NCBI RefSeq assembly: GCF_907165205.1
Contig: NC_058192.1
Coordinates: 2,356,001 to 2,420,000 of the forward strand
DNA length: 64,000 nt
Reading direction: 5' to 3'
From: Coccinella septempunctata
Taxonomy: Eukaryota; Arthropoda; Insecta; Coleoptera; Coccinellidae
The first letter of the stretch is position 1. Each line of letters starts with the position of its first letter. The position numbers were made by a program, and so were the translations under genes. This document shows positions 48,840-60,803 of the stretch, piece after piece. The notes under the pieces are model-generated. The model saw only the letters and a program-made list of their open reading frames with translations. It was not told where the DNA came from and made no database searches.

Positions 48840-51546
48840 CAAGTGTTTTTTTTTACCACCAAACTGAATTTAAATGAAGATTTCTCAATTTTATCTACGA
48901 ATATTTCGCAAAATTTTGTTGGTACGACTTGTTAAATTATATTTTCACCGAATAAGCATCATTTTTCTCTGGTTTGAAGACCATACTCATTAATGTCGAG
49001 AAAACTAAAAAGGCAAGCCCATAAAGGCAAATGGGAGTAAGAAAAAATGATTCAAAAGAGATACTCATAATAATAGTCCATCTGTTGCAAATAGAGGTTC
49101 ATTTATAATGCAAGAAATTTGTATTTTCTACGAAAATTGGAAGATTTCGTATTTATTTCTCGAAAGATCATTCCGTATTTATAAATACTACTACTGACAA
49201 AAAATGTTCACACGTTGCTGTTCAACGGTCTATGGCATGGCCAATAACAACACGTGTGGAAGTGTTGAATACCTTGAACTAAAATCTCAAATTCCTATCA
49301 TCTCAGGAACCCAAATGAATGGGTTCTCAATATTTTTATTTATTTACCGGAACTACCATTTCCATTCTTTGTACCGTAGACACGTGTGGAGCAGATCTAT
49401 ACCTGAAACCTCATAGTCTTAACCTTCTCTGGGACAAGACAAGGCTTCTACAATTAAGAGTAGAATATCAGATACACACAGGACGTCCCCAAACTTTGAG
49501 AGTCAGCCATGGTTATTTTAGAAGGGCGTGGTAAAGTCCTGAAGATTCAAATCAATATTTCATTAACTATGGGGCTGCAGCCATTCACTGAAAAAAAAGT
49601 TACATACTCATTACCAAAAACAAAAAGATTTCATGTTGACACTGTTGATTTTTCCGAAAATTTAAATATGTATCCAATTCTTTTCTTGCAATTTATACTT
49701 CTTTGTAACGTGGCATCATTTGCAACATTAATTTTTCCTCCCAAAGAAGTCCAAGAATATTTACATAATGATATCGAGTCGATTAATTAGAAAATTTTTC
49801 TATTTTTACATCAAAAATGATAATCAAAGTTTTCTGAGATACAATATGTTGACAAACACCGTACAAGCTCAAGGCGATGACCACAAACCAAGTAAAAAAA
49901 AAGTTGACGACAATATATATTGTTTGTTTTCTTTGGAATATTTATAATTGAAAAAAAATTAGATTTAATTGGGAATCACTCGATTAATTATGATATTAGT
50001 TATTCAAGATTGTATTATGGACATCAGGGAATTACAACAAAGGCCTGTTTTGACCAAACTAATTATATTTTGAACTCAATAACTTTTGAAAAATTCTTCC
50101 AACTGGTTACTTCCGTGTTGTTTTTTTCATGAAAATATTGGAGTTTTATCTACGTTCAATTGAAATTCAAAAACGCATTTTGCATCTTTCTGTTGATAAG
50201 AGTAACGAAATCTATATGAATTCTGAAGTAGGTACTCAGATCATTCCATTCAACCTGAGTAAAAATACACTGAATAGATAATTGCTCAGTTGATTAATAT
50301 TTCACCTAAATGATATACCATAATAATATATCCTGGAGCACGTACCTCCTCAAATGATTTTGATCCGTTTGGACTCAATTCAAAGCTTATAGATTATATT
50401 GCGTTTATATTTTAATATTCATCCACATCCACATCATCCAGTTGATCTACATTCAGTTAAACTGAATAAAAGAATTTGTACAACCTGTTTCCTCTGTATC
50501 TATTGACAGGAGAAAAAAGCCCAAGTGTGATCTCCAAATTTTATTCGGTTAGTTAGATAGAATATTTCTTTAGATTGATTCCTGAGTAATCTAAGAAAAT
50601 GAGGATTTTTTTTTCTCTTGAACCAAAACAGAATTCGGAAATATAAGTTATTACCTATAATAAGTAATTAATGTGCAGGCTTCTGCATTTCACTGAATGA
50701 GGATTTCCGAATGAAAAATTTCAAAAAACGGCATCTGCTTCAAATCAACTTATGCGGAGATAAAATCGTGGATTTTTGAGATTCACTCGATGGATTTTGC
50801 ATTCTGGTTCATGTCAAAAGAAATAATATAAACACGATAATTTCTCCCACTATAAATTTCATGAGATATGCTGAAAATGTTCAGTTCTGAAGCAGGTTCA
50901 AAGGCAAGCGGGTGTTTTTAGCTTCATCTAAAACTATATAAAGTAAGTTGATCAATTTTTAGAGTGACAACCGGTACACACACAAAAAATTCGTTTTATC
51001 ATCCAAATTAGGGAAAATATTTATTGCTGCAGATAGAGAATTTAATGGATTTTGTTGTATGTAATACATTTGAGGTCATTTTTGGCCTTCCTTCACTAAT
51101 TAAAAAAAATTTACGAATTAATTTGTTTTGTGCGTGCTCAAGGAGATTCTGGTCTACTTATATTATCCAATTTTAATGTTAAGATCATTGTTCATATTGA
51201 GAATTTTCCCAGAATTTCTAATTCTAATAAATATTCGCTGGCGTTTTCAATGTGCGAAATCATTCATCTCAGATACTGAATTTTCCAGGAAAACTAAGGA
51301 TTTATACAAGATTTTCCACCAGAATTATCAGAATGATTAGTTTTCTATGCAAGATGTTTTGATGTGAATTTTTTCATGTGTGTATACACATGTTCGTTGA
51401 TCTTTCTTCTTTCAAATTTTTTTCAGCATTTTCAATTCGTCGAAACAATAATAACGTCTAATATCCAAACGAAAATTCTTAAATAATAATTACAAGTGGT
51501 TAAGAATCTGTTAATTTCAGAATTTGCAATAAAAATCCAGAGCTTG
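48840..51546. other. Intergenic before esterase 1
   Basis: No gene recognised. A 93-codon frame at 49509-49790 with a hydrophobic stretch and other short frames nearby could be decayed sequence, but none has a known match or splice context. TATATAAAG at 50936-50944 is a possible TATA box for esterase 1. TTAATTTCAG at 51511-51520 looks like an acceptor just before the esterase start, so a 5' UTR intron is likely. Confidence 0.4.
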
Positions 51547-54500
51547 ATGGCTTATACGACAAATCTTTTAATATGCACTACTCTGCTGTTAATTTTTTCA
51601 ATTGCAACAAGCGCTGATGATGACGCACCTACAGTAGAAACCCAGGAGGGGTTTGTGAGGGGTACCTACTTAATCTCAAGAAATGGACGACTTTTCGACG
51701 TTTTTAGGGGTATACCTTACGCCCAGCCTCCTGTAGGAGATTTAAGATTCAAGGTACTCCCAATCATGCATATTTTGAATGTCCAAAATTCACATAGGAT
51801 TTATTTCTAATTCAAGGCACCACAGCCAGTGGATAAATGGGATGGTATTCGAGATGCAACAAAGGAAGGTCCTGTCTGCATCCAGAAGAATTATCTTTTC
51901 GCCAATCCTGGAGTTGAAGGAGTAGAAGACTGTTTATATTTGAACGTTTACGTGCCAAGGGTGAGTGAAAACAAATTATTTAACAACTCTCCTAGAAAAT
52001 TGACGGGGAATATCAATCTTGTAAAAAGTTGTCCTGTTTTAATTGTACTAATTTTTTCTAGGTTTCTGACAAAAGTAAACTGCTGCCAGTGATGGTGTCT
52101 ATCCATTGGGGTGGCTATTTTGCGGGTAGGGGTAATAAAGACTTTTTTGGACCGGAAAAAATAATGGACAAAGATGTAGTTTTGGTGACGTTCAACTACA
52201 GATTAGGCGTTATGGGTAAGGATAGTCCACGCAGTGACCTTCCAAAATTTTTTCGTCTAGGAGAAAATTCCCCTAATGATTTGGAATACTTTTTTATTTA
52301 TTACGAATGTAAAATTATTTCTTGGCTGGACTTCGATTCTAATTCTTCTGATCCATAATTAGTATCAAGTATATATTATCAATTTCTAGACGAATACAAG
52401 TAATATTTTTCACGAGATTATTTCCATGAAAACAACTTTTTTCTCATACTATAAAATGATCAAAGAAATCTGAACTTTTCAAGCGAATATAAGCTTATAT
52501 AAAGATAATTTAAAGTTATTTTACATGATGCATTGAATACTTCATCGAGAACCAGTTATTATGACGATTTCTACAATTTTTTTAATGGCTCTGTTGACTT
52601 TTCACGATTTCAAGATTCACAGTTATGTGCAGAAAGCAAACCTGTATTTCTTCCAGGACTTTTTTCCACTCTTGACGACGAGGCTCCTGGTAACAATGCT
52701 TTGAAAGACCAAGTGGCTCTCCTCAGATGGATACAAAGAAATATCAAGTGTTTTGGAGGCGACCCTGACAAAGTAACTCTGTTTGGAAACAGCGCTGGTG
52801 CGAGCTCTGCCCATCTACACATGGTTAGCCCCCTTTCCAAAGGTGAATTTTCATTTATCATTTCGTAAGAAATTCAGTGACAAAAAATTAGGGAACTCAT
52901 CCTGTATCTCAGAGACTAATATATGCCAGATTACAAATTTTTCAAGAACTTTCAAAATGTAATATTTGGTGAATAAATTATTGATTTCATGTAATTTTTA
53001 CTCGTTTTTCCTGTTGAATTTTCAAAATATTTCTGTTTTTGCAGGCCTCTTTCACAGAGCCATCAGCCAAAGCGGTTCTGGGCTAGCTTTGTGGTCCACC
53101 CCCTTGAATGAACTTCACAAACAAATAGGGCCCCTGCAAGGGCTTTACTTCCAATGCAACACGTCGACCTCGAAGAATCTAGTAGAATGCCTCAGAAAAA
53201 TTGACGCGAAAGATTTAGTAAAATCAGGAGATGCATTCAAGGTGAATATTTTGTGTTTTTTGAGGCTGGCACTCAAAAAATCAACCTATATGTTGTTCTC
53301 TTGAAAATGATCTGGTTGGATGTTCCCTGATGATAATATGAGAGCAGTTCGAGTGAAATTTCATCTTCGAATAGGAGTAAAATGGGAAGAAATCAAAAGA
53401 GAATGTAAATATTGCGACCTTCCCTCAGATGAAATGGACCTCGCTGACCTAGAAGATCGCAGTTTGTAATAAGCTCCAAGTAAAACCGCATTACCAATTT
53501 TTTTTCCGTCCGAAAGGAAGAAAGAAACAACTGTACGATAATTTGTAACATGCTTAAATCGTTTCTTCGTTTTTAAACCTCGCCCACTTGTCATACTCGT
53601 TATGCTAAATAAAAATTAGCTTCGTAAAGAGATCGGAAAAGTTCAGTGAACTGCTGATGGAAGAAGTCGACGAATTGGCAAATTTTCCTAGCGGATGTCT
53701 TTAATTTTTTGTTTCCTACAAAGGGACCTGGCCATTTACTACATGAAGATCAATTAAAAGTAGTGGAATTATTGAGAAAAACGCCGAGAAGCTTTTTTCT
53801 GTTCGTAGTTTAGTATAATATTGAAGAAACCTGGAAAAAATTCAAAATTTCCACAGTGGCTTGTGATTTTTGAATATTACCTCGAAACAATCACTTCTTT
53901 TTCTTCACAAAGCCAGAAACTGAACAGAATTCTACTCCGCCACCTGCATATTTTATATTATAATGTTGTTCCAGAGTTTAAAGTAAGGAAAAAGCAAGAA
54001 TTCACTATTCTTTCGACAAAACTTTACAGAAAAGAATGAAACTAGTATGTAAAATATTTTAAACTAGCCATATTATTCGGTGACAATATATCTACCAGAG
54101 GCGGAGATAATGGGGCGCAATTCTCCGAAATAACTCCTATAATAGCATAGCAAAGCTGGGTATATGACTGACTTGGCACACTAATTTTCGTCAACTGTAG
54201 TTTCAGAGAGAGTTTTCTATTGCAAATACAAGAAATAACTTTTTTTTTCAGTATTTCTCTGTTGATCCGCTATCAATCTACACCGTAGTGACAGAAAATC
54301 AGACTGAAAGAAACCCAGAACCATTCATGACCAAACTGCCCAAAGATTCCATTTTGGAAGGAAATTTCTACAGCGTGCCTTGGATTATTGGAACTGTCCA
54401 AAACGAAGGGAACTTGAGGGCCAGCGGTAGGTGACTTTTAACCACAATTATTCTTGGGTTTTGTGTTTTTTCTCTGAATTGATGTTTTCACAATGCCAGA

Positions 54501-55607
54501 ATATTTCAAACGATAATTCTTTCAGCGCTCATAAGGCAAAGTTTTACTAGGCGGACGTTGAACAAGTTATTCGCAGATTTGATGGTGAAAGAAATGTATT
54601 ACTCAGTGAGTGTCCCACCATCTGAGACCAGAGAATTGTACAAGAAAGCTCAGAAACTTTATATGGGAGGGGAAGAATTTGTGAACATCACTAATCCGAG
54701 AAATATTCAAGGCTTCATTGATGTAAGTAAAGTTGGTCTTCTACAATTTTTTTCACAGGTTTTGTTGCATCGATCAAAAAATTTTTTTTTAGTTATGGAG
54801 TGATCGATCTATGAAGTACCCATTTTACCAATCTGTCATGTTACACGCAGGCGTTGGCAGTAAGCCCATTTGGGCTTATAGTTTCGAATACAGAGGAAGA
54901 CAATCTTACGAAGATATATGGGCTGCAACAAACGAAACTATTGACTTCGATTGGGGTAAATATCCCAAGTTTTTATTTTTTCAGGTCCTCAAGTTGACAT
55001 GGAAAAAACTTCCGACTCATTCTGTATTTTTTAGGCGTAAAAAACGACACGATTGCGTCATTTTACATTTTACTCTTTTCCTTCTTTTGAAATAAACTTG
55101 AACTACTTCTGCAGATAATTTAAATCACTAACTTTTGAGTGGTGGAAAAAAAAAATGCAATTTTAGTGCGTATTATAAACATTAAGTGAAATGAATTTTT
55201 TACAGGCGTGACCCACTGTGATGATTTACTCTATCTGTTCAATTCTCCTGCATTATTCCCCAAAAACGATGATCCCATAGACAAGGAAATGAGTGAAATA
55301 CTCCTAGATAGGTGGACCAACTTTGCGACCAACGGGTAAGGAAAAGTTATGCTTAAAAACGACTCTATATTGTATAACTATCGCCATTTTCAGCAATCCT
55401 CAGAGAAGTTCCCTGAAGAACTACTGGCCTAGCGTAAACTTCACTGGACTGAACAACATGAAGAACGATAATCTGTACATTCTGAACATCACAGGATCGT
55501 CTACTGGTGGACAGATCATGGAAACTGTGCAAAAAGGATTCTTCAAAGAAAGGATGCATTTCTGGGCGTCAGAAAAATTATGGGAGAACTTCGAAGGACT
55601 GGAATGA
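51547..55607 (+). CDS. Secreted carboxylesterase 1 (alpha/beta hydrolase)
   Basis: A type-B carboxylesterase/cholinesterase-family hydrolase of ester substrates. Exons are 51547-51753, 51817-51960, 52062-52215, 52657-52842, 53045-53241, 54252-54426, 54526-54722, 54793-54955, 55206-55335 and 55394-55607, joining to 588 residues, a normal length. A signal peptide covers about residues 1-23 (MAYTTNLLICTTLLLIFSIA). Family motifs are FRGIPYAQPPVGDLRF, EDCLYLNVYVP and FNYRLGV. The triad is complete: Ser214 in FGNSAGA, Glu348 in QNEG and His478 in VTHCDDLLYLF. The oxyanion loop reads HWGGYF where HGGGF or HGGAF is usual. Several N-x-S/T sites fit secretion. It heads a tandem pair with the gene at 60804 and shares its exon structure. 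Substrate cannot be told. Confidence 0.93.
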
Positions 55608-58150
55608 ATTGAGGACTCCTGCTTCAGAAAAATGTGACTGATTCAAACAGATTTATTTTAATGATTTGTGATATTATTCGTATTGTGATGTATTAATATG
55701 TTAAGGTGGTAAGTGAGAACTCTATAAAATAATATTTAATTACTAGTTTTATTCAATGTCTATGTAGATAAGAATGAAAATATTTTTATAACTGTTTTGT
55801 TTCACTACGCACATCTTTCAAGAATTGTCATTTTGTATATTGTTCATGTTAAATTTTGTTCACGAAAATGTTACTTTTTCTACCTCCTAAGCGATGAATT
55901 AAATCGTAAAACATATTTTTAGTTTCATTGAAGTTTGGGTTTCCCCTTTGAAGAAATGAATCCATATCGATTCCATCTTGAAGGATAAAATAGAAATATA
56001 TTTCTGAATATAACCGAAAAATAATAACTCAAAATACGGATATATTTTCTCCGGATCAATTAACTGAATAACGATAATTTGTTTTCATTATGTCTCATTA
56101 TATTGATAAAAAGCTACACGTGTGGCATTAATCATGACATTATTTAAAAACACCGACACAACATGACATTGTTTATTCACAATTATATTAATTTTCGTTT
56201 ATTGCTGGAGATATATTGGGAAAACTCTTGCACGAGGCAGGGGTCACATACTTCTCGAAGAAAACATGCATTAGAACTCATATGCTGGTAATCGTCCAGT
56301 CACACAAGTCAATATAAAAAAAATTGAAAACGATTATTGACAGCGATCAGATTTGCGGAAGCATGTATGTATGAATCGAATAAAAGGAGCATTTACGAAA
56401 AAAATTGGTAAAACACTGGCATTCATAACCCACTGTTACCTATAAAGGTTCTGAACTAGCTCGACGCTTCTGATTCCTTTTTTTAAATTTGAGAGTGATG
56501 TGCATAAAATACACACGATATTTCAACCTCGAAGTTCCAAATTATTATCTCGATTACTGTCACGAGCATTTAAAACACGGATAATCTACCATCAATTTAT
56601 CAGTAATAACAATCGAAAATTTTTAATTAGCTCTGTCGCCATTCGAATTGCATATTTTGGCCAACGGTATCTTTGATTCGTCCAAATTTGGCGATTGCAA
56701 CATTAAACATATTATATAATTACATTTTGAGCATTCCCAAAAATATGCAGGTCCGAAGGCCAGGGGCTATCAAATGCAGACGCCTAATTTATTTTGAAAA
56801 CAGTATCTACAAAATATTTAACCTTATGGGAATTTCTTAAGAATTCCAGAGCCATCTACACTACACTACAATAGATTAATATTCATCATCCAACTGGAGC
56901 AAATAAGAGAAGTACATATCGCAACCATTAATCATTTTTACTGTAAAGATGAAAAATGCTGAATATTGAGATAAGAGATCACATGTTGCCAGGAAGTTGC
57001 GAAAATAATTAATATTGTTGGCGCCCTGTTCCAGATGCAAAAAATTGCTTTTAATTGTGAAGAAATTAACTTTGTCTCTTGTATTCTTCGAATGAAGGAG
57101 TTGATACATAAAGATTGTATGAAATTGACTAATTTTGATCACCAATATCCATCCAACTACAAGTGTTCACCGTGGAATGAATCATATCTTTATATAAAAT
57201 GCTAGGAAAAAAAATTGTTGACTAAAAATTCAAATAGCTGTTCAGGTTCATTTCTGTGAACTATATGAAGCAATTTAAAGTTTGAATTTGGAATTTAAAC
57301 GATCATCAGACTCCTAATGAACTATTCAGAGATTACAGAATAGTTTTTAACTATTTGATTTGTTATTTGAAATTAATTAGTCTCTCAAAAACATATCTCT
57401 AAAAGATTCCTCACATCATTGATGATGTAAGTTTGTTACTCAAGTGAGAAAATTTAAAATTCTGTCAAGTTATTGGACTATTTTTGTTAACACACAAATT
57501 CAGGTATGAAATAAAAAATTATTGATAAGTACCAAGAATGTAACATGTAGGGTATGCTTTCATTTGTTGAAAAATCTGAAATACCAAAGCCAATCTCATT
57601 GAGATGTGTTATTCTGAAGCTTGAGTAAATAATTTGGTTATTAGACACAATAATCTTCACCAAAAGTATTGAGCATCTTTGCATGGAGCAACTATGGATC
57701 CCATAAAATAGATGAACGGATGTATAAGGAAGAAAATTGCTATGATGTAACCCGAGAGTGGCCAATCAATATTCAATATTTCTATTCACTCCTGAAATAA
57801 TCATAGCAATTATTATTTTTTCGACATGCACTCGTTTTCAATAATATGCAAGGATAAATTGTTTTGACCGAGTATGATACTCACTCGAAAGTTCGATATT
57901 GGCGCTGCAATTTTTTTTATAAACAATCTATACGTGAGATCTATAAAGATCTGTGATACTGGATCATGTCAGTAGCAAATGTGGACATGAAATAATACGA
58001 TCTGCTCTAGAAACCGAGATGTAACCCAGTTGCATCTTCCTCTGATAATGTCCCCATATTAATTATTATTTTACATACGCGCAAGTGAGCGTTGTTTATA
58101 ATTTTTTATCCGCAAATCGGGGTAAGGCCATTTAAGTACGCCCGTGTAGA
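55608..58150. other. Intergenic between esterases
   Basis: This begins with the 3' UTR of esterase 1 and continues as AT-rich DNA with no recognised gene. Short minus-strand frames (56876-57145, 57487-57765) show no domain. Confidence 0.4.
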
Positions 58151-58155
58151 ACGAG

Positions 58156-58337
58156 TATAAAATATAACATAATCAGTGTTAATTGGATCAGAATTGTTAT
58201 TATTCAATACGTCCAATATAAAGCTCCAAGCTCGGTGAAGGAAGTGAGGAATCGTAAAAAATTGCTACAGTGATCTTGGTGTCCCGGTTCTCAGAAGGGG
58301 ATAAAATGGCAATTTTCCAGAATTTCCCAATCAAAAG
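58156..58337 (+). promoter_or_regulatory. Candidate promoter and first exon of esterase 2
   Basis: TATAAAA at 58156-58162 is followed by initiator-like TCAGTG (58173) and TCAGAA (58188), the latter at a normal TATA spacing. Downstream, ATG at 58306 opens MAIFQNFPIK and ends at 58337 in a strong donor, GTGAGT. Splicing this to the acceptor TTATTTTCAG at 60790-60799 keeps the esterase 2 frame open (MAIFQNFPIKRKMIWSLLLL). The signal peptide would then gain a basic leader. This is inference; the exon may be entirely noncoding, with translation from 60804. Confidence 0.4.
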
Positions 58338-58339
58338 GT

Positions 58340-59880
58340 GAGTTTTAGTGAGTGAATATGATATTCTTGAAATTGCATGTCATTTCTTATGAGCTTCGAA
58401 GATCTCGATCTGTTTTTATCTATATAGAATGAATTTTTACATGAATTTTTCTTTGATTTTAACAACTCTTTATTATACTGACTACAAATAGTATGCTGCT
58501 GCAGTGTCAATCGAATTTTATTGTCAAATCCAAGCATTTACGCTTATAATAAAGGCTGGTAGTATTGTGATAATTAATTCCATGAATTTATAAAAAATTA
58601 CAAATATGTACTATCAAAATTTAATTCCAAATTAGGGATGAAAAACGGTTACAGGAAAAAGTGTTAGAAATTGAATCCCCTATTCAATTTTATTTTCGTA
58701 TGAGCGCAAACCTCTAAATTATGAAGAAAAACCTTTCGTCCTAACAAAACAACATGCTATATATGAAACTTCGAAAACACCAAATAAAAAAATTGTTATC
58801 TCCGAAATTTTCGGCAGAATTCGAATCAACAGCTTAATTACAATCATAATTCGAATTCGGAATTTGTACAATGATTTTTCATATCGAACATTTTGATGGG
58901 AGATGAAAGAAGATAGAAAGGAACGAAAATCTTCAAATCCACGATAGGGCTATCGGTCTGGAAATACTGGTTGATCGATTTGTATAATCCCCAACTTGCT
59001 AACCATATCCCATCAGTGTTCAGTTTCCATTTCACTCATCTCAGTTTACGTTCAAATCCTCGAGTTTTGAGACCTGTTTCTTGAAAAAATTACCTCTTCA
59101 CCTGTTAATTTGTATCTGAATATTCTATGGTAAGTCGAATGAATGTTGTTCGAGATGAATTTATCAAAAATTAGACTTATTCAGAAAGTTACACTTCTTA
59201 GGGTACCAGAGGTTGTATGCTTTGAGGACTAGACTATTTAACGATAAACTCTTGAGTTCATGGGCATGGAAATAGGATTTTCTTCATTCCATTCAACACC
59301 AAACTCCTCTTATCTTACCTCTCATTACTCAATGGCTTATTCTTACGCGATTAATAGTTGTATATTTACAATTCGCAAAATATTGCGAATTTTGATAGCG
59401 TACACTATGTCACGTGAAAAGAGACTAGTTATTTACGCAACATCTAATATCTCTCTAATAACATTGATGAGGATAAGGGATATTGTCCGAAACAGAAATA
59501 TTCGCACATTATACGATAATTACTATACCGTTAATTGTTATTGAGCAAAATAAGCAAGCGGATGGGAATACAAGTTTTATACATATTTTTAATATGTTCT
59601 TAGATTGAGTATTAAACTCAATGATTCTTATGAAGGTGAATGTCTGTTACAAAAATAAATCATCGAAGAATGCGTGCAAATTTTATCTCATCTACACGTG
59701 CTGTTTGCCAGCATAAAGGTCAAGAATGGGTATCGACTTTATGTCCTTAGAGCTCCAAAACAAATAGTAGTCGAATCTAAGAATTAAATTGTGCGTCGAT
59801 CAAGAAGATATTTCCTTGTGGTCGAACTTTGTGTGTAATCCATGTTTGGAAAAACGCTATGTCTGAGGTTCCATTCTAGC
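58340..59880. other. Probable first intron of esterase 2, no gene seen
   Basis: AT-rich DNA between the candidate first exon and the satellite copy. A frame at 59260-59544 has no recognisable product and is not supported as a gene. Confidence 0.35.
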
Positions 59881-59883
59881 AGC

Positions 59884-60778
59884 AGTAATAGGGCATCCTC
59901 ATTTTTAGGCAGAGGTGCGAATAGGTCATTTTAGGAGGGTCTAACCCCTTGCTCATTTTTGACCCAAAAAATCGAGATTTTCGAAATCGACTTTTTGTGC
60001 TAGAATTGAAGCCTGGGCAACGCTGATTATAGAACCGGAAATCCCAATTGGATCAGGTGAATATAACAGGAGATATCGCAGATTGAAAATTGCAATTTTT
60101 GAAAAATGCCATTTCTAAGATGAAAATCTAAACGAAGGGACATAGGCTTTCGAAATTGCTTGTAATAGATTCAGCGTGTTCGAAAACCTATATTTTCATA
60201 TCAAAATTTCAAATATCTGGCCCTGTTTAGGAGAAAATAATTTTTTTTTTCCACTTTTCATTTTCGAGTTGACTTCGAAGAGCTCTCTGGAGTGCAATTC
60301 CCTATTGAACCATCAACTGTTTGGTTTTCTAGAATCTTCAGAACAACTTCAATGCATTCCATATCCTAAGACAGTAATAGAACATCCTGATTTTCAGACA
60401 GAGTAACAAATAGTTCATTTTGGGGGGGTCTAACCCCTTGCTCATTTTTGACCCAAAAAATCGAGATTTTCGAAATCGACTTTTTGTGCTAGAGTTGAAG
60501 CCTGGGCAACGCTGATTATAGAACCGGAAATCCCAATTGGATCAGATGAATATAACAGGAGATATCGCAGATTGAAATTTGCAATTTTTGAAAAATGCCA
60601 TTTCCAAGATGAAAATCTGAACGAAGGGAGATGGGCTCTCGAAATTGCTCGCAATAGATTCAGCGTGTTCAAAAACTTATATTTTCTTACCAAAATTTCA
60701 AATATCTGGCCCTGTTTAGAAAAAAAAAGTTTTTTTTATAGTTTTCAAGTTCATCAAGTGTGCAATTCCCTATTCATT
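59884..60778 (+). repeat. Satellite family A, second locus, about 1.8 copies
   Basis: The landmark at 13591 and onward recurs at 59924 and 60413 (489 bases apart) in the same orientation. Diagnostic variants (CAACGCTGATTATAGAACC, CAATTGGATCAG, ATCGCAGATTGAA) match the diverged right-edge unit of the large array near 16130-16220 rather than its central units. The repeat ends about 20 bases before the esterase 2 splice acceptor. Confidence 0.92.
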
Positions 60779-60803
60779 AAAACCCCACATTATTTTCAGA
60801 AAA

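Noticed and set aside
52610..52861. Minus-strand frames opposite esterase 1 exon 4
   Set aside because: Antisense shadow of a well-supported coding exon.
60442..60693. 83-codon minus-strand frame inside the satellite
   Set aside because: It is a by-product of the repeat; equivalent frames in other units are broken and composition is noncoding.
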